Shown: positions 8,070 to 17,976, counted from the stretch's first letter. The stretch is 64,000 nucleotides of DNA from a virus (IMGVR_UViG_3300030329_003548:23297-87296); one strand, 5' to 3'. Notes: generated by a model from the letters alone, not told the origin. A program made the numbers and translations.

Positions 8070-8951
8070 ATGAGTGACTTTATATACCCTGTAGAACAAA
8101 TATCTACTGATAGCGTTCTATACTTCAAACAATTCACTCACAGGCAAAATAAAAATTTTGTTAAAGTACTTCTTAACGGTGATACAAATATTCTAGAAAT
8201 GTTCGTTAGTACTCTTATTAAGGATCTATCAGTTAATGATATTGATACTGACAACCTTTCGTGTATTGACAAATTAGGAATATTATTAGGTATTAGAGCA
8301 TACAATGTCTCACCAGTTGCTAAATTTACAACTATCGTCGACAAAGGCAGGCAAGAGCAATTTGAAATTAGTGTTAATGATGTCATTGATAAGATTAAAC
8401 AGCATAAAGTAGCACACACTTTTAATATTGATAAAAATGGTATTAAGGTTGAAGGAACAATACCTAAAGTGTTAGCTGCGGAAAATCAGTTAGATATGAT
8501 TACTAGTAGTATTGATGTTATTGAGTTTAACGGTAATGCTATTGACGCAAGAGAATTAACTCTAGATCAGAGGAGAGAGGTAATTGATAAGTTGCCTTCG
8601 TTTGTATTATCTAGTGTATTAGAGTTTTTATATGAACAGGAACAAATACTAAAAACGACACCTGTAATTAAGCTAGGATCAGATCAAGAAATGCACTTAT
8701 CTTTTATCAATAGATCAATTGCAGAGATAATCAGGTTATTCTTCAATACAGATCTCAAGCAGTTTTATGAAACCGAATACACGCTAATTAAACACTTTAA
8801 CTTCACGCATGAAAGTATAAACAACTGTGCCCCTGCTGAACTAATGTTATATTATAATATTATTAACGAGGAAATTAAAAAGCAGAAAGAAGAAGAACAG
8901 AAACAACAATCCGGACAATCTGTAAACCCTAACAACAGCCTGAAAGGTTGA
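8070..8951 (+). CDS. Probable baseplate hub assembly protein (gp26/gp51-like)
   Basis: The product has 293 residues and starts 13 nt after the previous stop. It is rich in helices and has a Lys/Glu/Gln-rich C-terminal tail (EEIKKQKEEEQKQQ). The stretch near residues 65-80 (SCIDKLGILLGIRAYNVSP) resembles the T4 baseplate hub assembly family. The product is likely cytoplasmic and acts during hub assembly. I hold this loosely; a tape-measure chaperone is an alternative because it precedes the tape gene by one gene. Confidence 0.45.
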   Translation: MSDFIYPVEQISTDSVLYFKQFTHRQNKNFVKVLLNGDTNILEMFVSTLIKDLSVNDIDTDNLSCIDKLGILLGIRAYNVSPVAKFTTIVDKGRQEQFEISVNDVIDKIKQHKVAHTFNIDKNGIKVEGTIPKVLAAENQLDMITSSIDVIEFNGNAIDARELTLDQRREVIDKLPSFVLSSVLEFLYEQEQILKTTPVIKLGSDQEMHLSFINRSIAEIIRLFFNTDLKQFYETEYTLIKHFNFTHESINNCAPAELMLYYNIINEEIKKQKEEEQKQQSGQSVNPNNSLKG

Positions 8952-8966
8952 AAAACGAGTTCTTTC

Positions 8967-8974
8967 TGTAAATA
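8967..8974 (+). promoter_or_regulatory. Late promoter box TGTAAATA
   Basis: The box ends 6 nt before the ATG at 8981. This spacing favours that ATG over the in-frame TTG at 8978. Confidence 0.6.
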
Positions 8975-8980
8975 ACATTG

Positions 8981-9844
8981 ATGAGTAATACTGCACAAAC
9001 CAACTACATGGATGTCCTGCAGGATATTGAAGAGTTTTATACAGACAATCCAGTTGAAGCATGGTGCCCTACTCTTGGCAAGACAATTAAATTTAGACCA
9101 CTAGATGTATCGCAGATGAAGGGCATTATGGAGCTTCAGATCGGTGCACAAAAAGATGTATATGGAGTTTCTGCCGGATTACAAGTTGTCAACAATTTCA
9201 ATCAAATCATAGCTAACAATTGTACTGAGGATGATGCTAAGCTCGGCTATACTCTAACTACTCTAGATAGAGATGCTATTATGCTGCAGCTCCGTGCATA
9301 TTCCAACGACACTATTGACATCATAGATGACGATAAAACCGTGGTAGTTGAGCTAGGTAAGATAGTAGATAAACTCAAAAAGACCCGCATCGATGACGGT
9401 CTTATGACCTATAGCAAAACGTATGAATACAAGTCAGGTAACATTGACGTTAATCTCGGTATCCCGTCCATAGAAACTGATTATGCTCTGAATACGTATT
9501 TTCAAAATGTCTATAAAGACAACTTCGAGACAAAAGATGCCGAAAAGGTAGTTCAAGATATTGAGAAGGTCGTATCTGAGGTGTTCTTTGTTGAGATATG
9601 CAAATATATTAAGTCCATTGTGATCAACAAGGGAGACAAAAGCACAACGTTAAATTTCACTGATGTCTCCTTATTAGACGACAATATTGCAATTTTACAA
9701 AAACTTCCATCTGGGGTAATATCTGGAGTTTCTAATTATATCAATAAGCTTAAGAAGTTTAGAGACGGACCTTTAACTTATAAAGACGCTTCCGGTAAAA
9801 ATGCTATTCTTGCAGTAGATGCAAATCTCTTCATCGGGTTATAA
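8981..9844 (+). CDS. Probable T4 baseplate-family protein (gp26-like)
   Basis: The product has 287 residues. The segment AWCPTLGKTIKFRPLDVSQMKGIMELQIG near residues 25-53 resembles the start of the T4 base-plate protein family (gp26/gp51), where an xP(L/S)LGKxIxFRPL block is followed by a helical domain. The rest is helical with acidic segments. It lies directly before the tape measure gene, as hub assembly factors often do. The start was set at 8981 because of the late-box spacing. Confidence 0.5.
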   Translation: MSNTAQTNYMDVLQDIEEFYTDNPVEAWCPTLGKTIKFRPLDVSQMKGIMELQIGAQKDVYGVSAGLQVVNNFNQIIANNCTEDDAKLGYTLTTLDRDAIMLQLRAYSNDTIDIIDDDKTVVVELGKIVDKLKKTRIDDGLMTYSKTYEYKSGNIDVNLGIPSIETDYALNTYFQNVYKDNFETKDAEKVVQDIEKVVSEVFFVEICKYIKSIVINKGDKSTTLNFTDVSLLDDNIAILQKLPSGVISGVSNYINKLKKFRDGPLTYKDASGKNAILAVDANLFIGL

Positions 9845-9852
9845 GCGTTTCC

Positions 9853-9860
9853 GATAAATA
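9853..9860 (+). promoter_or_regulatory. Late promoter box GATAAATA before tape measure
   Basis: The box ends 12 nt before the ATG at 9873. It overlaps a small inverted repeat, AAATACT and AGTATTT around TAC. Confidence 0.7.
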
Positions 9861-9872
9861 CTTACAGTATTT

Positions 9873-12257
9873 ATGGCCGACCAATCCGCTGCAATGTTTA
9901 ATAGAATGCTAGGTACCCTTAACGGGCTATCTACGTCTACTAATACTCTAGTTAATGTTGCAAGGCAGCAAAAATCTTCTCTAGATAGTGTTAATAAGAC
10001 ATTGGCTGCTCTTCCTAATGCTATAGCAAATAACAGCCGTAGTCAGTTTAAAAACGTACAACAAGTTGTAATTCAAGGATACTCAGTAGGAAATTCCGTT
10101 AGACCATTAACTCATTTTGCTGATTATCTTGCTAAGGTTATGCCTCAAATGCAAATGCCCAACGTAAAGGTACAGCAGAAGGAAGGATTTTTAAGCAAAG
10201 TGTTTAAGATGATATTCTTTGGAGGTGCAGCAGGTGCAGTTATAGGCTCTATATTAGGAGCTGATTGGAAAGCGCTATTAGAAGGTCAAATTAGTTTTGT
10301 AGATTTTGGTAAAAAGCTCTTAAACGAGAAAGACGGGTTGTTGAGTAAGTTCCCATTCTTCCACTTAAAGCACCTTCTTACAGGTATATTGGAAGTCACT
10401 AAAGGTAATATTAAAGGTGGCATAGCACGAATGGCTGTAGCTATTCCAGGATTTAGTACGTTCTTGAAATGGGTAGGTGGAAAGACAACCGAGAGGATGC
10501 CCGCAGGTGCGCTTGGCGGTGAATGGATAAAAAGAGTTGACGCTGGTAAGGGATTTAATGACTTATGGAAAGCGATTAAAGATAAATTCGGTTCATTTTT
10601 AGCATCTGCTATAGAACAAATTGTACCCATTTTAGGCGATGCAATTGTTAAGATTGATTGGAAGAAGGTTTTACCCGGTACTACAATAGCAGCACTTGGG
10701 TTAGATCAGGTTAATCTTGAAGGTGGACTGCTAGGTGTTATTAATAGATTTATAACAAGCTTAAAAGAGAAAACATTCTTTAAAAATATTGGCCAGTTCT
10801 TAGAAGCAGCAGGCAAATTTGATCTAACTGCTATGGGTGATGCAATTAAGCCTTTAAAGCCTATTTTAGATTCAATTAAGAAATTTATAGACGCCGGTGG
10901 TGGTGTTGATGTTGTAGAAAATGTAAACTTGTTCGGATTTAAAGAAATTGACCTTGGAGGGTTCCTGAACAAATTAGTAGTTGGCTTACAGAAGAGATTT
11001 AAATCTCTATTTGCTGGAGAAGGCGATAAAACTATCTTCGATCACATTAATGAGTTTGGAAAATCTGGAGACTGGAATGAATTGAAATTTATCCTACCTC
11101 AAGGAATAATAAACTTCCTTAGCAGTGATAAAGGCATTTTTGATGCTGGTGGATTGCTCAATGTTAAAGGAGAAGGTGGTTTCTGGGATAAGATTACAAG
11201 TAGTAATTTATATACAAGTGTACAAGCATTTCTAACTGGAATGCAAGAGAAGCCATTGCAGACTGCTTTAGGATTAGTGGCGAGCGAAGAGACAGTAAAC
11301 AGTATAATGGCAATGCTTGATAAAGATTTCAAAACTGCACTCAAAGAAGATATATTAAGCTTCGATCTTGGAGAGTGGTTTTATAGTACAAATTTAGGGA
11401 ACTGGATTGAAAATTTCCAACGTCGACCAGTAGAGATGTTATTTGGTCAAGGTGAAGGAGCATTATTCCCTAGTATCGGTAGACTCTTGGAAAAAGGGCC
11501 CGTAGAAGCTATTCAGAATTTAGGAAAAGAATTTGGTATAGATAAAATCCCTTCACCTGGTGATGTTTGGAAAGGATTCGTAGAGTCACCACTAATACAA
11601 AACGTGCTAGAGCCTGTCAAGACTGTTATAAGCGGGTTTACCGATATCGCAGATGGAAACTGGCTCCAGGGTATATTAAAGATAGGTCAATTTATCCCCG
11701 GGTTTGATAGAGTTATAGATACCGGTCTTGAACAAATTAAAAAGGATAAGGGTGCTGTCGCCAAACTTACCGGAGCCGGGGTTAACTTAGATGAAATAAT
11801 AAAAAGCCAAAACACAGCGGCTGAAGCTATGAAACTTCAAAGTAATCTAATACTCAAAGGCGCTGCTTGGAGGCATGGTGCAAAAGGTGATGTACTTAAA
11901 ATGTTCCAACAACAAGCAGAGCAGAAAGTAAAATCGTTCCTAACACCTGGAGATGAAAAACCTGCACCAGAAGCTAAACCTGAAAAACCTGCAGACCCGG
12001 ATGCTAAACCTCAACCTCAAGCATCAATTAAATTAGATGCTGATTTCAAGAAAGTAACAGATGGTATTGTAGGTGCATTAGTAGGTAATACTGGTAAGAC
12101 TTTAATGGAGGTTATTGAAACAAGTAACGAGAAATTAATAACAGCAATAGAGAGTATACAGCCGAGTACAGTAGCAATGGTAGCCCCGGGCGGCCAACAG
12201 ATACAGATGCCAGCTGGTACTGGTCCGAATACTAGCGCGAGGAAGCTTAACATATGA
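9873..12257 (+). CDS. Tape measure protein
   Basis: The product has 794 residues. The helical N-terminus (SSLDSVNKTLAALPNAI) leads to one Gly/Ala-rich hydrophobic segment at about 110-132 (VFKMIFFGGAAGAVIGSILGA). A long run of amphipathic helices and glycine-containing repeats follows. The C-terminus has a Pro/Lys/Ala linker (PAPEAKPEKPADPDAKPQP). Length, the single membrane-like segment and the place between hub-assembly and tube-cap genes fit a tape measure that sets tail length and is ejected on infection. No lytic or peptidase domain is seen. It overlaps the next gene by 4 nt. Confidence 0.7.
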   Translation: MADQSAAMFNRMLGTLNGLSTSTNTLVNVARQQKSSLDSVNKTLAALPNAIANNSRSQFKNVQQVVIQGYSVGNSVRPLTHFADYLAKVMPQMQMPNVKVQQKEGFLSKVFKMIFFGGAAGAVIGSILGADWKALLEGQISFVDFGKKLLNEKDGLLSKFPFFHLKHLLTGILEVTKGNIKGGIARMAVAIPGFSTFLKWVGGKTTERMPAGALGGEWIKRVDAGKGFNDLWKAIKDKFGSFLASAIEQIVPILGDAIVKIDWKKVLPGTTIAALGLDQVNLEGGLLGVINRFITSLKEKTFFKNIGQFLEAAGKFDLTAMGDAIKPLKPILDSIKKFIDAGGGVDVVENVNLFGFKEIDLGGFLNKLVVGLQKRFKSLFAGEGDKTIFDHINEFGKSGDWNELKFILPQGIINFLSSDKGIFDAGGLLNVKGEGGFWDKITSSNLYTSVQAFLTGMQEKPLQTALGLVASEETVNSIMAMLDKDFKTALKEDILSFDLGEWFYSTNLGNWIENFQRRPVEMLFGQGEGALFPSIGRLLEKGPVEAIQNLGKEFGIDKIPSPGDVWKGFVESPLIQNVLEPVKTVISGFTDIADGNWLQGILKIGQFIPGFDRVIDTGLEQIKKDKGAVAKLTGAGVNLDEIIKSQNTAAEAMKLQSNLILKGAAWRHGAKGDVLKMFQQQAEQKVKSFLTPGDEKPAPEAKPEKPADPDAKPQPQASIKLDADFKKVTDGIVGALVGNTGKTLMEVIETSNEKLITAIESIQPSTVAMVAPGGQQIQMPAGTGPNTSARKLNI

Positions 12258-13672
12258 ACGAGAGACATCTATTTAAGATAAAGACAATGGATAAGGAGGA
12301 CCTAGGCTTTAACAAGGTAAGCCTTCCTAATATGAACAACGCTGCGGCTCCTGAGCTCATACCTCAAAAATCACGGGCATCGAGTCGGGGTAATTTTGAC
12401 CCTCAGATAATTAATGTTATTACAGATCATCAATGGACACATACACCTTCTATAGGTCGTAACGAAGTACCTCGCGTCAAACTGTCGGAGTATAAGATAG
12501 AGTTTAACTCTGTAATGCAACAGTTAAGATATCTTCTTACGATGGGTACAGACGCAGTGGATAAGGGATTAACGATAGGTGAAGGTATATTCGGCCAAGC
12601 TGGTTCTGGATCTTCCCCGGCTAATGAAAAGTTAAAAGAACATAAGGCAAAAGTTGAAAAGGCTGTAGAGAAAATTAAGGAAATAGAAACAAAAGTTAAA
12701 AAAACTGTACTTGGTCCAGATGCAGGAAACTTTGAAATTACAGTAAACCCTCCAGATAATATAAAAAATGATGTACCGTGGTTAACACCTTATTGGGGGT
12801 TATATGGTGTACAACCTACAGGGTTTCAATATATAATGCCTTATTTTGTTGATGAATATAAATCAGTAGGTCAAGCATGGGGAGATGTTCGTGGAGGTGG
12901 TATATTTAGTACAATATTAAAAGATGCACCAGTAGGGTTAGCTCAAATGATTACATCTCAGTTTGAAACTGTAGCTAAAGGTGCGTATATAGATTTACCA
13001 AAGTCTTATCATTACGATCAAACAGCAACACCTGACGTTAAATTTACATTTTATTTATATAATACAAATTCTTGGGAGGATGTGGTAAAAAACTGGCAAT
13101 TAGTGTTCATGTTAGTTTATCAAAATTTAGCTAATAAGACGTCTAAGATACTCTTAGAACCTCCTGTAATATATGAAGTAGAGGTTGATGGGTTACATTA
13201 TTTCCCTTACGCATATATTTCAGGATTACAAATTAAGAGCCATGGCACTCAGCGCGAGATGGTTGTACCTGTACAAGTAGACGATAGATCAAATTTTCAT
13301 CCCAAGACGTTTACAGATCCTCCGTATGAGAAGAAGAAACCATCAACTGGAACGGATTATGTTCGTCGCCATGGTACTGGTAGTACATCACATGAAGGTA
13401 AAAGTGTAAACGTTACGGAAGCAGGATCAAGTCAAGGTTCTCCTGATCCTAAAATCCGTGGCATAAAAACTCAAATACCTGAAGCATGGGAAGTAAATAT
13501 CACCTTAAAATCATTGCTACCGGAAACTAAAAATCTTATGTTCCATGCTATTACTCAAGGAGCAGATATCTACGAAGTGTTCATTAATGATGCCGCAGTA
13601 GGTCCGCAAACAAAATCAACTGCCACGGCTTGGAACCAAAACACTAATCACATACAAAGAAAGTCAAAATGA
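12254..13672 (+). CDS. Baseplate tail-tube cap, gp48/gp54-like
   Basis: The product has 472 residues. The central part (IYEVEVDGLHYFPYAYISGLQIKSHGTQREM) and the C-terminal block (IPEAWEVNITLKSLLPETKNLMFH) match the pattern of T4-like tube-cap or initiator proteins, where an IPxAxEVxxxLxxLxxExxN segment closes the tube-like fold. A charged coiled-coil-like segment lies at about 120-155 (KLKEHKAKVEKAVEKIKEIETKVKK). It would top the hub and start tube growth. Overlaps of 4 nt on both sides suggest translational coupling with the tape measure and gp53-like genes. Confidence 0.7.
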   Translation: MNERHLFKIKTMDKEDLGFNKVSLPNMNNAAAPELIPQKSRASSRGNFDPQIINVITDHQWTHTPSIGRNEVPRVKLSEYKIEFNSVMQQLRYLLTMGTDAVDKGLTIGEGIFGQAGSGSSPANEKLKEHKAKVEKAVEKIKEIETKVKKTVLGPDAGNFEITVNPPDNIKNDVPWLTPYWGLYGVQPTGFQYIMPYFVDEYKSVGQAWGDVRGGGIFSTILKDAPVGLAQMITSQFETVAKGAYIDLPKSYHYDQTATPDVKFTFYLYNTNSWEDVVKNWQLVFMLVYQNLANKTSKILLEPPVIYEVEVDGLHYFPYAYISGLQIKSHGTQREMVVPVQVDDRSNFHPKTFTDPPYEKKKPSTGTDYVRRHGTGSTSHEGKSVNVTEAGSSQGSPDPKIRGIKTQIPEAWEVNITLKSLLPETKNLMFHAITQGADIYEVFINDAAVGPQTKSTATAWNQNTNHIQRKSK

Positions 13673-14043
13673 AAACAGAACTAGATAAGGTGCAAAACGA
13701 TATTACTGCTTTACCACAGCTTCATGAGTTCTTGTATGAGAAGATCTTTAAGATGTATAAAGAAGGTGATCATTATGCATTTAATATTCTGAAGAAGATC
13801 AAGATACCTAGAGATTTACCAGAAGGAGCCGTTACATATGTCAATGTACGTGGAAACATGACTTGGCCGCAGATAAGTTATTTAGAATATGGTACGATTA
13901 ATTTGTGGTGGTTAATATGTATATCAAGTGGTATAACTAACCCGGTACATAATCCTGAACCTGGTACTATATTGAGAATTATATCTCCAACTGTTGTTAG
14001 ATCTGTATTGGATGAGATAGATAGACAAGTTAAGAATCAATGA
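13669..14043 (+). CDS. gp53: Baseplate wedge protein, T4 gp53-like
   Basis: The product has 124 residues. Residues about 51-106 hold a LysM-like segment, MTWPQISYLEYGTINLWWLICISSG, then ITNPVHNPEPGTILRII. T4 gp53 has this arrangement, joining neighbouring baseplate wedges into the closed ring. T4 gp53 is longer (196), so this is a compact version. It overlaps the flanking genes by 4 nt on each side. Confidence 0.75.
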   Translation: MKTELDKVQNDITALPQLHEFLYEKIFKMYKEGDHYAFNILKKIKIPRDLPEGAVTYVNVRGNMTWPQISYLEYGTINLWWLICISSGITNPVHNPEPGTILRIISPTVVRSVLDEIDRQVKNQ

Positions 14044-15560
14044 GTTTTGAAAGCACTTTAACTGTTAGCCTGAATAATCAAAATTACGACATTAGCGTAA
14101 TTTTGATTAATGGTAACAGCCCAGCTCAGAGACTGCCTCGAGGTATTGTTCAAGAAATATTAATTGAGGATAATATATACTCTATATTCCATACAGGTAA
14201 GTTGACTATTAATAGTAGTCATAATGCATTAGACAACTCTCCCTTAACTCCAACGTTTAATATTGATAGTAGAGATACAGTCTTAGTAGATATTAAACCT
14301 GTACATAAAGCTGGGGATGAAAGAAAGTTTCCGATTGAGTTATGGGGATTAAATTTTGCATTCTTTATATATGATGAAGAAGAGGTTATTAATGGTGATA
14401 CTAATAACAAAACAAAGATATATCATTTAAGAGATATTCGAGAACAATATTTAAGAGAGATTAATACAAGATGGTCTACTGCTGGTGCGGCTGGTATAAT
14501 GCCTAATATTGGTCAATTATCAGATGAACATAGATCAATGTATACTGGTGATGCGATTCAAAGCCTATTAACAACTGGTTTAGAAGGTAAAGGAGCTGAG
14601 TTAATGTGGGCTGATGATTGGTCATTAGGTTCAAACAAAATATTTTATACGTCTACAGGTGATACAACACTGTTCGATGACATTGAGTATGTTCTAGACG
14701 ATCATATGTCTAGCGATGATGATAATTGTTTCCTGCGAGCAGAAAGGTCACCTAATATTAGTTTATTTTCATTAAGATCGGTATCAGATTATTTTCAAGG
14801 CACAGTTGGTGATCGAGGAGAAGGATTGGGACCTGCAAACGCAGATGTATTTGCACTCCATAGTGGAACAACTACAGACACTAAAGGTGTCAATAACAGT
14901 AAGATTCCAAAAGGTAAATCACCAAAACAAATTGACACTGGTACATTAGAGATGTTTGATTCATTAACTAATTTTGAATTATTAAATACATCAAATGCAG
15001 ATAGTATGAGTGAGTTAGTTACTACCCTAGGTCATACGTATGACCGTAGAAATAAAGAGTTTATTATAAGAAGCAAAGAGACTCACATACAATCTATCAG
15101 AGACAAGTATGAGCAACTAGTAAATGATAAATTAGTATCTCATACTGTTAACGCCGTTTTTCCTGTCAACGCAGATAAGTTAGAAAATAGAGTTTTTAAG
15201 AATATTGATACTGGTGTTAGATCTTGGTATAAAAAGACAATTGGTAGAGTTATGAATAAGGCTTTAGCGTTTAGTCCAGGAATTAGCTTTACTGTACATG
15301 GCTCTACTCACAGACAAGCAGGAAGATTTTACACGTTAGCTGATAAGACGTCTAATAATGATACACCTTTCGAGAAATTATTGATGGGAGATTGGTTAGG
15401 TATTAAAGTCAGCCATGTCTTCATGCTTGAACAAAATGCATATGCTAATCATATATCATGTGTGAGACCGTTTACGTATGAACCGTTGTTATTAGACGCT
15501 CCAGGTACACCAGGTGGGTTGAGAATAGACATGAGCGGAGAGGAGACACAGTTAGCATAA
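14040..15560 (+). CDS. Baseplate hub-like protein (possible gp27 analogue)
   Basis: The product has 506 residues. The N-terminal 120 residues are beta-rich (MSFESTLTVSLNNQNYDISV, then ILIEDNIYSIFHTGKLTI), followed by a mixed domain and a C-terminal beta domain (ISFTVHGSTHRQAGRFYTLAD). This layout fits the gp27-type hub that holds the central spike. No gp5-like lysozyme spike was recognised nearby. The assignment rests on position and fold impression, not on a clear motif. Confidence 0.45.
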   Translation: MSFESTLTVSLNNQNYDISVILINGNSPAQRLPRGIVQEILIEDNIYSIFHTGKLTINSSHNALDNSPLTPTFNIDSRDTVLVDIKPVHKAGDERKFPIELWGLNFAFFIYDEEEVINGDTNNKTKIYHLRDIREQYLREINTRWSTAGAAGIMPNIGQLSDEHRSMYTGDAIQSLLTTGLEGKGAELMWADDWSLGSNKIFYTSTGDTTLFDDIEYVLDDHMSSDDDNCFLRAERSPNISLFSLRSVSDYFQGTVGDRGEGLGPANADVFALHSGTTTDTKGVNNSKIPKGKSPKQIDTGTLEMFDSLTNFELLNTSNADSMSELVTTLGHTYDRRNKEFIIRSKETHIQSIRDKYEQLVNDKLVSHTVNAVFPVNADKLENRVFKNIDTGVRSWYKKTIGRVMNKALAFSPGISFTVHGSTHRQAGRFYTLADKTSNNDTPFEKLLMGDWLGIKVSHVFMLEQNAYANHISCVRPFTYEPLLLDAPGTPGGLRIDMSGEETQLA

Positions 15561-16807
15561 TGGGTAGTCAGTTTCCAGTAAAGACAGGAATAGCTCACAT
15601 TGTTGATACAGATGTTGCTAACTCTATTGATTTTCATATTGCTGCTAGCAGCTACACTAACACATTAGACAAATATCTAGGTGAAATTGCTTTAGTATAT
15701 TTTCATAATTATACAAAGCATACATGGGACACGCTTGAGACTCAAAGCAAGTTTTTTGAGAAGCTGAATGATGGTATTAATTTCAACTGGGGTGAAGATG
15801 CTGGTGGATATATGGATCCGTATGAAGCAAATTCTGCTGACAATTTAACTTACAATAAGGAGGATGAACCTATAGATAGCTTAGTAAATAAGCTATTAGC
15901 TTATTCTATAACAAACCCAGGCGCGTTGAGCTTACCGTATGTCTCATACGAGAATACATTATTAAATGAAACTGAGGTATGGGTGCGTAATGATGACGGA
16001 TCAATACAAACTGAAGAAGGTCAATTTAAAGCTATAGACTTAGTAACTATGTCTAATAGGCTAATAAAAGTAGATAAGCCTACTAATGATGCAGTTAGAA
16101 AACATATTTCAGCTGGTAATGTTCCTAATATAGGAATGGCAGATCTAGATAATCAATTTTTAATATATTGGATCGAAAAGTTCCAACGCGCTCATCCAGA
16201 AGTTCACCGGAAATATCAAAATTTGGTTACTGATAGTACTGTAGATTATTTTACTGATTTTAGTGACTCTATTGGCTCCTTAGTTAGAGATATTGATGAG
16301 ACTGTTGATCCGTGGATGTTACCATTATTTGATGTTGACTTTACTGGTTGGTCTACAGATGAGAAATTAAGACCTAGCTATTTAACACCTGTACTTCAAG
16401 ATAAGATTGATGATGCAACGGAAGAACAGCTTCACGATATGACTTCAAAAATTGAAAAGGTATATCGAAAAAATATAGTCCATTCTTCGTTAATTAGAGC
16501 TGTTGCTGGTATTAATACGGCTCACGGAGAAGATTTTAACGGTGGTACCGGTGATACTGCACAATGGAAGCGAATGAAAACATATACTGCGCAGTTTAAT
16601 GATATTATAGCAGAAACGTTAGGTAATATATACTCTGTATTGCTCCCGTGGAGAAACAAAATTGATAATAAGCAAAAAATAGATTATACAGTGTTTGATT
16701 ACGTCGTCGAGAATACTTCGTATGAAGTAGATATTCTTAGAAATAAATTTAAGGAAGTTGATAGCACTGTAGCTGATATTGAAACAGCTTTAGGGTCTTC
16801 CAGATAA
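15560..16807 (+). CDS. Uncharacterised baseplate-region protein
   Basis: The product has 415 residues; the ATG overlaps the previous stop by one base (TAATG). I do not recognise the family. It is acidic and largely helical in the C-terminal half (EEQLHDMTSKIEKVYRKNIVHSSLIRAVAGIN), with many Asp/Asn-rich turns. As the last gene of an overlapping plus-strand series of baseplate genes it is most likely a hub or wedge component. Its 3' end overlaps the convergent minus-strand gene by 18 nt. Confidence 0.65.
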   Translation: MGSQFPVKTGIAHIVDTDVANSIDFHIAASSYTNTLDKYLGEIALVYFHNYTKHTWDTLETQSKFFEKLNDGINFNWGEDAGGYMDPYEANSADNLTYNKEDEPIDSLVNKLLAYSITNPGALSLPYVSYENTLLNETEVWVRNDDGSIQTEEGQFKAIDLVTMSNRLIKVDKPTNDAVRKHISAGNVPNIGMADLDNQFLIYWIEKFQRAHPEVHRKYQNLVTDSTVDYFTDFSDSIGSLVRDIDETVDPWMLPLFDVDFTGWSTDEKLRPSYLTPVLQDKIDDATEEQLHDMTSKIEKVYRKNIVHSSLIRAVAGINTAHGEDFNGGTGDTAQWKRMKTYTAQFNDIIAETLGNIYSVLLPWRNKIDNKQKIDYTVFDYVVENTSYEVDILRNKFKEVDSTVADIETALGSSR

Positions 16808-17281
16808 AGACGTGTCCAGATCGTCCTCGGTAACTTCAATAACCTTAGCGTCTTTCACAAGTTGCTTAAACACTTCATCTCTGGTTCCTATATAGGAGTT
16901 CTTATCTGGTTTTTCATTCTCAATAGCCAGCTTAGTATCAATATCCATCTTCTTAGTTAAAATAGATGTAGCTGAACGCTTATTTTGGACTACAATTTTA
17001 TTCAAACTTTCCAAAGCAGAACTAGAAGCTTTGATTAAATCAGCTAGAGCTCCGATACTATCTGGGTCACCAGAAGCCATAACATAGTCCTTAACTTCTC
17101 GTAAAGTATCTAAGCTTTGATTAATTAGCTCACCTGAGTTTTTTACAACAAATTCTTCAACATCTTCCGGAGCAAGCCCTTCTTCTGCTGCTCTTCGGGA
17201 AACTTCTTTATTGACTTTTGTGCTTTCTTGTAACTGCTTTACTAGAGAATTTAATTGGTCTTCCGCTTTATTGTCACTCAT
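16790..17281 (-). CDS. Possible terminase small subunit, gp16-like
   Basis: The product has 163 residues. The start at 17281 (MSDNKAEDQLNSLVKQLQ) is preceded by CAGG and a weak late-type box (ACTAAGTA). The centre is a helical hairpin (SGDPDSIGALADLIKASSSALESLNKIVVQNKRSA), and the C-terminal part has NSYIGTRDEVFKQLVKDAKV. T4-like gp16 proteins share this plan: a coiled-coil core, then a (V/I)GTxxExxKxL block. If correct, it forms the ring that recognises DNA for packaging. It is far from gp17 and on the opposite strand, which is unusual. Confidence 0.5.
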   Translation of the reverse strand: MSDNKAEDQLNSLVKQLQESTKVNKEVSRRAAEEGLAPEDVEEFVVKNSGELINQSLDTLREVKDYVMASGDPDSIGALADLIKASSSALESLNKIVVQNKRSATSILTKKMDIDTKLAIENEKPDKNSYIGTRDEVFKQLVKDAKVIEVTEDDLDTSLSGRP

Positions 17282-17330
17282 CCTGAAATACTTAGTTGAA
17301 AATGCCCTCTTAACAACATATAATACCAAC

Positions 17331-17486
17331 ATGGCGACAGTAATTGTAGAAGGACACGGAACGTTTTCAGTCAATTCAGAGAATTTGAGAGAGTTAATTC
17401 AATGGTTAGAGACTAACAACGCTGCACAAGTAGAAAGTAATCAACAAGATCCAACATACGGAGGAGATACGCTATTAAATGAGTGA
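17331..17486 (+). CDS. Small uncharacterised protein (51 aa)
   Basis: It starts MATVIVEGHGTFSVNSENL. The ATG at 17331 is preferred over an upstream in-frame ATG at 17211 that lies within the divergent gene. The short beta-type start and a helix (LRELIQWLETNNAAQVES) give no family. It overlaps the dUTPase start by 8 nt (AATGAGTGA), so the two are probably co-expressed. Confidence 0.6.
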   Translation: MATVIVEGHGTFSVNSENLRELIQWLETNNAAQVESNQQDPTYGGDTLLNE

Positions 17487-17976
17487 CACAATTCATAGAC
17501 AACATTTACTATTAAATCCGATAGTTAAGTTTGTTAAGACGCATCCAGATGCACAGCTACCTAGAGCTAACAACAGCGAGATAGGAACCGGTGATTCAGG
17601 TTACGACCTAGTAGCCGTTGAAGATGTACTTATCAAGGCTGATAGCAGTGCTGTTGTACCAGTCGGTCTGACACTCGCTTATATTGAGCCAGGGTTTTGG
17701 TTTCGAATTGAACCGAGATCTGGGCTAGGATTCAAACATAGTATACAACCTCATCTAGGTGTAATTGATAATGGCTATCGTGGAGATTTAGGAGTTAAAT
17801 TATACAATTTTAATACAGATCATAGAAATATGACACTAGCTAATCATCAAGTTAAAAAAGGTGACAGAATCGCACAGTTTGTAGTATACCCCCTTATTCA
17901 TCCACAATGTGAATGGGCTGATGAAGTTACTGAATCAGCTCGCGGAGCTTCTGGTTTTGGAAGTAGCGGTAAATAA
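17479..17976 (+). CDS. dut: dUTPase (dUTP diphosphatase)
   Basis: The product has 165 residues. It hydrolyses dUTP to dUMP and pyrophosphate, keeping uracil out of phage DNA and supplying dTMP synthesis. All five motifs of the trimeric family are present: GDSGYDL (38-44), EPRSGLGFK (78-86), GVIDNGYRGDLGV (94-106), KKGDRIAQFVV (126-136) and RGASGFGSSGK (155-165). Motif 3 carries the catalytic Asp and Tyr. It is complete with no truncation. It lies just upstream of a sigma70-type promoter that drives the next genes. Confidence 0.96.
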   Translation: MSDTIHRQHLLLNPIVKFVKTHPDAQLPRANNSEIGTGDSGYDLVAVEDVLIKADSSAVVPVGLTLAYIEPGFWFRIEPRSGLGFKHSIQPHLGVIDNGYRGDLGVKLYNFNTDHRNMTLANHQVKKGDRIAQFVVYPLIHPQCEWADEVTESARGASGFGSSGK

